Origin: Phoenix dactylifera
Taxonomy: Eukaryota; Streptophyta; Magnoliopsida; Arecales; Arecaceae
Assembly: GCF_009389715.1 (NCBI RefSeq)
Contig: NW_024068505.1
Coordinates: forward strand, 62,001 to 126,000
Direction: 5' to 3'
DNA length: 64,000 bases
Positions 56,640 through 64,000 of this stretch are shown here, in pieces (the first letter of the stretch is position 1; each line of letters opens with the position of its first letter). The translations under genes and the position numbers were made by a program. The notes below the pieces were generated by a model, which saw nothing but the letters and a program-made list of their open reading frames with translations, searched no databases and was not told the origin of the DNA.

Positions 56640-57760
56640 GATAGTTGTCGTATTTGTACCATCATATAATTATCAAATTAGTAGGCAAGTCTCTACCTAC
56701 TATCTGAACTGGACAAGTCTTGCAGACCTGATTACTAATCATCCTACTTCCAGCCGGAGTGCTAACATGCATATCATACTTAAACAGCATGCAAGGTAGG
56801 TCATATTTTTGCACAAGTATCGATGACACAATGAATGTGTAGCACCAGAATCAATTAGTATATAAGCATAAACAGAAGCAACCAGTAGTGTACCTGACAC
56901 CACAGTATTGGATGCCTGAGCATCGTGCTGAGTCAGTGCATAAATACGACCCTGTGTGTACGTTCTCCCTCCTATCTGCTGCTTAGAAGAAGAAGGCTGA
57001 GCTGACTGAGCCGGAGTAGGAGAAGCTTGCACTTGCTGGGTTCTTGTAGTTTGAGGCCTCTGAACTGATTGAGAGTCTCGCTGATTATAAGGGCACTCCT
57101 TTATCCTATGACCCTGTTGGCCACATCTGAAACATGCGCCAGATAATCGTCTACAGAGTTCTGTCTTATGAGCACCACCACATGCTTCACATTTAGATTG
57201 GTCTTGTTGAATAGTCTCTCCATAAGATCCTTGCTTTTATGATTGCCTAGACCTATTACGAGATTTTGCTGTCCTACTAGACTTTTGTCCACTATGAGTA
57301 TCATCATCTCTGCTCCTCTTCTTTTGTATTCTATCTTTTGAATCTTGTGTTTCCTTCCAGACAATTTCCATATTCTTGGCTCTATCTACCAGGTCATCAT
57401 AGTTGGTTGAGTGCACTACGGCCAAACCCCGACGTAATTGAGGCTTCAATCCTTCTTCAAATCTCCTCATCCGGGACTCTGCATCTATGACGAGGGTGGG
57501 AGCAAACCGAGCTAATCTGTCAAACTCTACCTCATACTCATCCACGGTCATAGTTCCTTGAGACAGATTTAGAAATTCTCTCTAGCTCCCTAAGGCGACT
57601 TGAAGGGAAATACTTGGAGTAGAAGGTTGTGCGAAACCTCTGCCAGGTAAGTGCCTCCTGCTCGGGTGCCAATGTGCGCTCCACAGACATCCACCAATAT
57701 TCTCAAGATTTACTAATTGACTTTCTATCAAAATATCAATCTTAATTGTTTCAAGTCTCA
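56640..57760 (-). pseudogene. Gypsy gag and protease remnant
   Basis: Read from high to low: a gag core with TMTVDEYEVEFDRLARFAP and SRMRRFEEGLKPQLRRGLAV, then TNYDDLVDRAKNMEIVWKET, typical of chromovirus-type (Tekay/Del-like) Retrotrans_gag. A zinc knuckle, CFRCGQQGHRIKECP, is at about 57130-57085. The protease start is QGRIYALTQHDAQASNTVVS, then ILIDSGATHS (aspartic catalytic DSGA kept), then VCKTCPVQIVGRDLP further on. Frameshifts separate the parts (near 57240 and near 56740). Nothing recognisable as reverse transcriptase, RNase H or integrase follows before the polypurine tract, about 1 kb away. Confidence 0.85.
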
Positions 57761-58341
57761 AGGGTTAGAGCCAAATAAAAATTCTTAAGTCTCATCCCCA
57801 AGTATATTTTCCTTCTATATACGAGTTCCATGCATGATCCACATACAGATTTCAATGAATATTTTCTAGTCCAACCTTTAAACATCTTTTTATAAATGAA
57901 TCTTAATTTACCACCAAAATAATTAACTTCAACTAGAAGCAATATCCACAGTGCCTGATATCAAGTCAAACTTCCAAAATAATTATATTGCACGATAATA
58001 TCTCATGATTAATATTCCTTCACTTAATTTAGTCAAAATCTAATTAATCATAACTTGAAATACAAATTGCTCTACCAAGAAAACTCTCAGAGTAGCTTAT
58101 TCACACTTCGGTTACGACCATAATTAGGTTGCATTCTAATTTTAGCATTTCGAAATTATGATAAAATAACTCAAATTTATCAATAACAAAAGCAAATAAA
58201 TTCCTTCGTCTAATGGCCTAATGTCTACCCATTTCTCAAACTTTCTGACGAATCCTAAAGATCCTAAAACTTAAGCTCCATCTGACTATTTCAAACATAA
58301 TCCCTAGGAATCTGAAACCTGAGCTCTGATACCACCAAATC
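57761..58341. other. Gypsy 5' untranslated region and primer-binding site
   Basis: Non-coding between gag and the right LTR. It ends with the reverse complement of TGGTATCAGAGCTCAGG at about 58319-58335, complementary to the 3' end of initiator-Met tRNA as is usual for these elements. Confidence 0.7.
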
Positions 58342-60590
58342 TGTCACGCCCCGAGCCCGAGGCGCGGCAGACGCCGCACGCCCACACGGCGGGCCGTACA
58401 GGCGTGCAAGGCAGCAGATCATATCAAAGCAGATACAGCTTTTCAAAGATAACATAATTATTTAAATTGTTCAAAAGCGGTCTTACAAAATTCCAAAATA
58501 ACACATGCCAACATAATTCAAATGTCCAAACTAAACTAACTAAAATGCCAATAACTGAAGAATCATCGGAAACTCTAACGCACTCCCCAGTCCCGTGCGA
58601 TCAAGCCTCTGGATCTGAAAAATGGAGAAAACAGAATAATGAGCTACACTAGCCCAGTAAGCAGCAAAATACCCCAGAGTGGGGTCAGAGCATATCAGTT
58701 CAAAATACAGGATAATGTTTGAAATAAATCACAAATAATATCATTTTTGTTTTTATAAAACTCTGATATCATAATCTCAACATGATAGGCTACGGCCACG
58801 TAACCCAGTGGCATGGGTTGCACAGAGTGCCAGAAATCACTATTGTTAGTCACCGGTGGAAACGGTGTCCAGAAACCACTATTCTAATCACCGGTGGCGC
58901 GGTGTCGAAACCGGTTCCTCACAGAATACAAGTCGACAGGTCCAACGTATAATCCCCATTGGCGGGGCCAGAACAGAACAGAACAGATCATAACCATGCT
59001 GAGAATATATATATATATAAACAGATTTCATAAATTTTTCAGTCATAGTTTATGGATTTCAGAGCATAATTTTCAAATGAAATTTAATTTACTAAATACA
59101 AAACATATTTCAGAATTTAATCTATTTATCTGAAAATCACACTTGAAGTATTAAGTTACTTACCTCTTCTCGCTTAACTCCTACTTCAGATAAGCAGATC
59201 AGGTTCACCAGTTTAAATTTAATTAATCTTTGTGTTAATTTCAGAGCTAAGCAAAACCAAAAATAATACTACTGGACGCGGCCCAACAGGGCCTAGAGTT
59301 GTCCCATAATGGACATGGCCCGATAAGGCCCACATCGAACACGGCCCAATGGGCCCGCATATACCCGGCCCAATAGGGCCCCCAAAGTTGGCCTTTAAAA
59401 GAATCATTTATGCAATCTAATTTTCTTATAGGGATCAAACATAAATTGCGGAAGACTTTTTTTTTTTGTGGAATAATACACTGTCAAGGGCTTAACTGCA
59501 AAATTTCATTTATTGGCCAAACGGGTTCAGATTTTGGGTTTCGGATTTCGGATTTCGAGTTTCGGGTCTGAACTGGATTTCGGGTTTCGGGTTCGGATCT
59601 GAACTGGGTTTCAAATTTCGGGTTCGGGCATGAACTGGGTTTCGAATTTCTGGTTCGGGCATGAACTGGATTTCGGGTTTCGGGTTCGAGTTCGGAGTTG
59701 AACTGGGTTTCGGGTATGAACTGGGTTTCGGGTTTCCTCTTTTTTTTTTTTCTTTCTTTCTTTTCTTTTCGGGTTCGAATCGGGCCCAAGTTGGGCCCGC
59801 AGTGAATAGGGCCCGTGAACAGAGCCCTTCTTCTTCCCCAAACCCCTACGGACAGGGGAAGAAGAAGAAGAGGAAGAAAGGATCGGGGGGGGGGGGGCTC
59901 TAGGCGGCCAGCCTGGGTGGCGGAGGCCGTCGTCCAGTCGACGGTCAGCCGGCCATAGTGGCAGCCGATGGCTGCTGCGGCGGCCGGCGTTGAGGAAGAA
60001 CCGAGAATGGTCTCGGTGTGGGCCGAAACAGAGAAAGGGAAATCACTCGACAAACTGAAAAATGAGGAAGAAAGTGAAGAAAGGCTCACCAGCGATCGAC
60101 GGAGAAGAGGGTCATGGCCGAGGGTGGCTCGATCCAGCAGCGGCGCTTCCGACAACCAAAATAGATCTCGGATTAGGGGGGAAACAGGGGAATACGGCTC
60201 GGGTGGTGATGGTGGTTGGCTGAGGCGACACACTGGCCACTTGGGAAGCAAGAGCAGAGGGAGGAGAAGAAGCGAGGAGAGGAAGAGGAGGAGACGGAGG
60301 AGAGGGAGGGCTCGGGTGATCTGGGAGGAGGAGGAAAAGAAAGGGCTTTATAGCCCTTGGGTAACGGCTCTCCGCCGCGTGAATCGCGGCGGTCGAGCAT
60401 AGTCCGCGACCGGATTGGCCGCGGATCGGCTGGAGGGATGGTGCCGCGGGATGTCCGCAGCGACCTCGCCCCGATCGCTCCCGAAGGAGCCGGAGAGGAT
60501 CGCGTTCGCGATCCTCTATTCTGCCCCTTCCAAAGAAGGAAGACGGGGCTGAAGTCGGCTGGGGCTGCCGACTTCAGCCCGTATCTCACA
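58342..60590 (-). repeat. 5' LTR (right) of the nested Gypsy element, 2,249 bp
   Basis: Partner of 53383-55649. It contains the GAGGATCGCGTTCGCGATCC hairpin (about 60495) and ends CCCGTATCTCACA. Similarity between the two LTRs looks to be around 98-99% where I compared them by eye, so the insertion is fairly recent. Confidence 0.92.
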
Positions 60591-60948
60591 ATATGCCTCT
60601 AGTTTTGGCTAGAGAGAACAGATTGTATACCCATTATTTGTTGATAGTGGAAGTTTTTGGGTGGACTACGGTTCCGTGGTTTTTACTCTCCACATTGGGG
60701 AGGTTTTCCACGTAAAAATTTGGTGTTCCTTTTGTGTTTTATTTTTCTGATCAGCTAAGTATTTGTGAATGCCTTGATATATATATATTAGGTGGATTGG
60801 CTCTAGTTGTTTGTTTTCTAACAGGTTTACACAAGGTGGGAGAGTTGTTGATTCCGTTGTGCTTTAATTATCTTGTTTGTTGTTACCTCCCAATCCCAAC
60901 AATTGGTATCAGAGCGAGGTTGTTGAATTGTTTTATCTTGTGTGAACA

Positions 60949-63900
60949 ATGGAAACAAATACTGCTAGAATGATTAATCTGAATGGTACTAATTATCATA
61001 CATGGAAAGGAAAGATGGAAGATCTTCTCTATGTGAAAGGTTATCATCAACCGGTATTTTCTACTATGAAACCTGATGATAAAACTGAAGAGGAGTGGAA
61101 ATTGCTCCATCGACAAGTGTGTGGATATATCAGGCAATGGGTAGATGACAATGTTTTGAATCATATTAGTGGAGAGACACATACACGCAGTTTATGGACC
61201 AAGCTTGAACAATTGTATGCCCGGAAAACTGGAAATAATAAATTGTTCCTCATAAGCAGATGATGTCCTTGAGGTATCAGGATGGAACTCCTATGACAGA
61301 TCATTTGAATACATTCCAAGGGATTATTAATCAATTGGCCACAATGGGTATCAATTTTGATGATGAGGTACAGGGATTATGGCTTCTAGTCACTCTGTCG
61401 AACTCGTGGGAGACAGTGAGAACAACATTATCTAACTCAGCCCCGAATGGTGTTATCTCAATGGATTTAGCTAAGAGTAGTATTCTGAATGAAGAGATGA
61501 GACGAAAATCACAGGGTTCCTCTTCACAGTCAGATGTCTTAGTTACTGAGACGAGGGGGAGGAGTAAAAGCAGAGATTCGAAGTACAGAGGCAAGACCAG
61601 AAGTAAGTCCAATAAATTCGCTAATGTTGAGTGTTATCATTGTGGTGGAAAGGGGCATATCAAGAAGTATTGTCGGAAGCTGAAGAGGGAAAACAAGCAA
61701 AACAAAGATACAGATAAGAAGAAAGATGATAATGATAAAGATCAGGTTTCCATTATTGAAAACTTTCTTATTGCTTGTGATGTTGATGTTGTTAATCTTG
61801 CATGTCATGAGATGAGCTGGGTAGTTGACAGTGGTGCTTCTATTCATGCTACATCGCGGAGGGATCTCTTTTCAACCTATATAGCTGGTGATTTTGGGGT
61901 TGTAAAAATGGGAGTTAGTGGTATAGCCAAAGTTGTCGGTGTAGGCGATGTTTGTTTAGAAACCAACAATGGCACAAAGTTGGTTCTTAAAAATGTGAAA
62001 CATATTCCCGACATCCGTTACAACCTACTTTCTGTGGGTAGACTTGATGATGAAGGATTCTGCAATACTTTCTCTGATGGTAGATGGAAGCTCACTAAAG
62101 GAGCTTTGGTTGTGGCTACAGGTAAAAAGCACTCAACTTTATACTTGTTACAGACAGGGCTCTCTAGAACCACTATCAATGCAGTGGAGAATGAAGATAC
62201 AGTTGAGTTATGGCACAAGAGACTGTGTCACATGAGTGAGAAAGGCTTATCGATGTTGGCTAAGAAAGGACTACTACATGGAGTGAAGAGTACTCATCTG
62301 AGAAATTGTGCTCACTGTTTAGCAGGTAAGCAGAACAAAGTTTCCTTCAAAGCATCCCCTCCTTCTAAAAAACCAAATGCACTTGATCTGGTGCATTCAG
62401 ATGTTTGTGGTCCAATGAAGACAATGACACTTGGTGGTGCTCGTTATTTTGTGACATTCATTGATGATCAATCAAGAAAGATATGGGTTTACACCTTAAA
62501 GACAAAGGATCATGTATTGGATGTTTTCAAACAGTTTCAGGCCTCAGTTGAGAGAGAAACAGGGAGAAAGCTGAAATGTATCCGAACAGATAATGGAGGA
62601 GAATACTCAGGTCCATTTGATGATTATTGTCGAGAACAGAGTATTCGGCATCAGAAAACACCTCCGAAGACACCTCAATTGAATGGTTTGGCAGAAAGAA
62701 TGAATAGGACATTGGTGGAGAGAGTCAGATGTTTGCTTTCACAAGCAGGGTTGCCAAGATCCTTTTGGGGTGAGGCTTTGAGTACAGTTGTACATGTATT
62801 GAATCTCACACCTTGTGCTCCCTTGCAGTTTGATGTGCCAAACAGAGTCTGGACAGGTAAAGATGTTTCTTATGATCATCTTCATGTCTTTGGATGCAAG
62901 GCATTTGTGCATATTTCCAAAGGTGAAAGGTCCAAACTTGATGCCAAAACTAGACAGTGCATATTTTTAGGGTATGGTCAGGATAATTTTGGGTACAAGT
63001 TTTATGATCCAGTCAGCAAAAAGCTTATTAGAAGCCGTGATGTCGTGTTCATGGAAGATCAAACCATACAGGATATTGAGAAAGCAGATAAGACAGAGCC
63101 ACAGTATAGTGATGACATGATAGACTTGGATCCAGTTCCTATAGCACCAACACCAGTGCCAGAAAATGCTGATGAGTTGCAGAATGACCAGCCAGATGCA
63201 GTTGATGTGAATGAAAATGCTCCCATACAGGCTGAAGCAAATAATGATGCTGATAATCAGTTGCAAGAACCAGATGTTCCAGCTCAACTAATTAGGAGAT
63301 CTAATAGAAATAGACAACCTTCCACACGGTATTCAACTAATGAATATGTGCTACTTACTGGCGGGGGAGAACCCGAAAATTATGAAGAAGCGATGGAAGA
63401 TGAATACAAGAAAGAATGGATTGAGGCCATGAAGGATGAAATGAAGTCACTATATGAAAATCATACCTTTGAGTTAGTAAAGTTGCCTAAAGGCAAAAGA
63501 GCTTTGAAGAATAGGTGGGTGTACAGAGTGAAGCAAGAAGAACACTCATCATGTCCACGGTATAAAGCTAGATTGGTTGTCAAGGGATTCAGCCAAAGAA
63601 AAGGTGTTGATTTTAATGAAATATTTGCTCCAGTTGTGAAGATGTCATCTATTCGAGTTGTTCTCGGTTTAGCAGCTAGTCTTGATCTAGAGATTGAGCA
63701 GATGGATGTCAAGACTGCTTTCCTTCACGGTGACTTAGAGGAAGAAATTTACATGGAGCAGCCAGAAGGTTTCGAGGAAAAGGAAAAAGAGGATTATGTA
63801 TGCAGATTAAAGAAAAGTCTTTATGGCTTAAAGCAGGCACCGAGACAATGGTACAAGAAATTTGAGTCAGTTATGGGGGAGCATGGTTACAAGAAGACAA

Positions 63901-64000
63901 TTTCTGACCATTGTGTTTTTGTGCAGAAATTTGATGATGATGATTTTATTATTTTGTTACTTTATGTTGATGACATGTTGATTGTTGGCAAGAATGCTTC
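60949..64000 (+). pseudogene. Copia polyprotein (gag-PR-INT-RT), one frameshift, partial
   Basis: The frame starts [20 protein letters not shown] (gag). One base is missing near 61253: the first frame stops at 61263, while the correct text ([14 protein letters not shown]) continues in the next frame and stays open to the end. Visible domains: zinc knuckle CYHCGGKGHIKKYC (about 61632-61673); protease WVVDSGASIHA; integrase zinc region LWHKRLCHMSEKG...NCAHC; integrase catalytic residues in DLVHSDVCGP, CIRTDNGGEYSG and LNGLAERMNR; reverse transcriptase RYKARLVVKGFSQRKGVDFN, MDVKTAFLHGDLEEEIYMEQ and LYVDDMLIVG. RNase H and the 3' LTR are outside the window. It matches the Tork/Tnt1-like Copia group and closely resembles the older element at 41618. 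All visible catalytic motifs are intact, so only the frameshift marks it as dead. Confidence 0.92.

Larger units (their letters stand above)
53383..60590 (-). mobile_element. Gypsy element with gag and protease only (7.2 kb), nested in a Copia LTR
   Basis: Left LTR 53383-55649 and right LTR 58342-60590, both TGTCACGCCCCGAGCC...CCCGTATCTCACA. Perfect ATATG target duplication (53378-53382 and 60591-60595). Next to the right LTR, the reverse complement of GGTATCAGAGCTC (58324-58336) is the primer-binding site; next to the left LTR, AGGGGGAGAGAA in reverse complement is the polypurine tract. The element therefore runs on the minus strand. The 2.69-kb interior has gag and part of protease but no reverse transcriptase or integrase. 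Confidence 0.93.
52927..64000 (+). mobile_element. Copia retrotransposon inserted in PAR1 copy 3, runs off window
   Basis: The 5' LTR starts TGTTGGGTTATCCC at 52927 and ends CCCAACA at 60901. It is split by a nested Gypsy element (53383-60590). Without the nested element and one ATATG target copy it is about 760 bp. The primer-binding site TGGTATCAGAGCGAGG starts at 60904. gag starts at 60949 and the polyprotein is open from about 61254 to the window end (reverse transcriptase YVDDM at 63964). Catalytic residues are intact in what is visible, so it is clearly younger than the Copia at 38463. Confidence 0.93.

Noticed and set aside
1-64000. tRNA, rRNA or other structural RNA genes
   Set aside because: I saw no cloverleaf-like or rRNA-like sequence; matches to tRNA are limited to retrotransposon primer-binding sites. 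A tRNAscan/Infernal run would be decisive.

Overview
This is a plant nuclear window, and almost all of it is transposable elements nested in one another. It is very likely monocot; a palm-like genome is my guess from the protein style, not something the sequence proves. Evidence for a plant: GT-AG introns, AT-rich non-coding DNA, a PAR1-family gene with two introns, an R2R3-MYB with the canonical 130-bp second exon, and Copia, Gypsy, CACTA, hAT, MULE and LINE remains. The only genes that look intact are two near-identical PAR1 (photoassimilate-responsive) paralogues at 31360-32108 and 35822-36570. A third PAR1 copy at 52653-52926 is cut in exon 2 by a retrotransposon.

Layout, left to right. 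(1) 1292-4316: the 3' end of a Sirevirus-like Copia element, with several polypurine tracts and a 1.7-kb LTR full of GTCGAC palindromes and a 30-bp tandem array. (2) 4317-16214: a degraded Gypsy RNase H (minus strand) split by a 10.85-kb CACTA element (5085-15935; target duplication TTC). The CACTA carries its two usual transposase genes, both broken, and a captured R2R3-MYB gene of the MYB60-like subgroup (13479-14977). (3) 16215-20504: AT-rich DNA with no gene I can support. (4) 20505-22852: a Gypsy remnant with about 550-bp LTRs and an antisense ORF, then a truncated LINE (22919-23453). (5) 23462-30974: an hAT element (8-bp target duplication GCTTGATC) with a dead transposase split by a Sirevirus solo LTR. 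It also holds fragments of a ribosomal protein L10a gene and a serine carboxypeptidase-like gene.

(6) 30983-36895: PAR1 copy 1, a Gypsy LTR fragment, a MULE fragment, the Gypsy-type 550-bp LTR interrupted by a LINE tail, and PAR1 copy 2. (7) 36896-38127: a small non-autonomous CACTA. (8) 38463-48144: a decayed Copia element with one solo LTR nested in its 5' LTR and another nested in its pol; a 27-bp imperfect duplication abuts both of its ends. (9) 49820-52926: a second copy of the MULE fragment + LTR + PAR1 block. (10) 52927-64000: a younger Copia element with a nearly open polyprotein that runs off the window. Its 5' LTR is split by a 7.2-kb gag/protease-only Gypsy element (53383-60590).

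How the parts relate. PAR1 was multiplied as part of a block (MULE fragment, LTR, about 385 bp of 5' flank, gene), and each copy then took different insertions. The two DNA transposons that picked up host exons (Pack-CACTA and Pack-hAT) are the most interesting content. The solo LTRs and target duplications allow a relative insertion order to be read directly.
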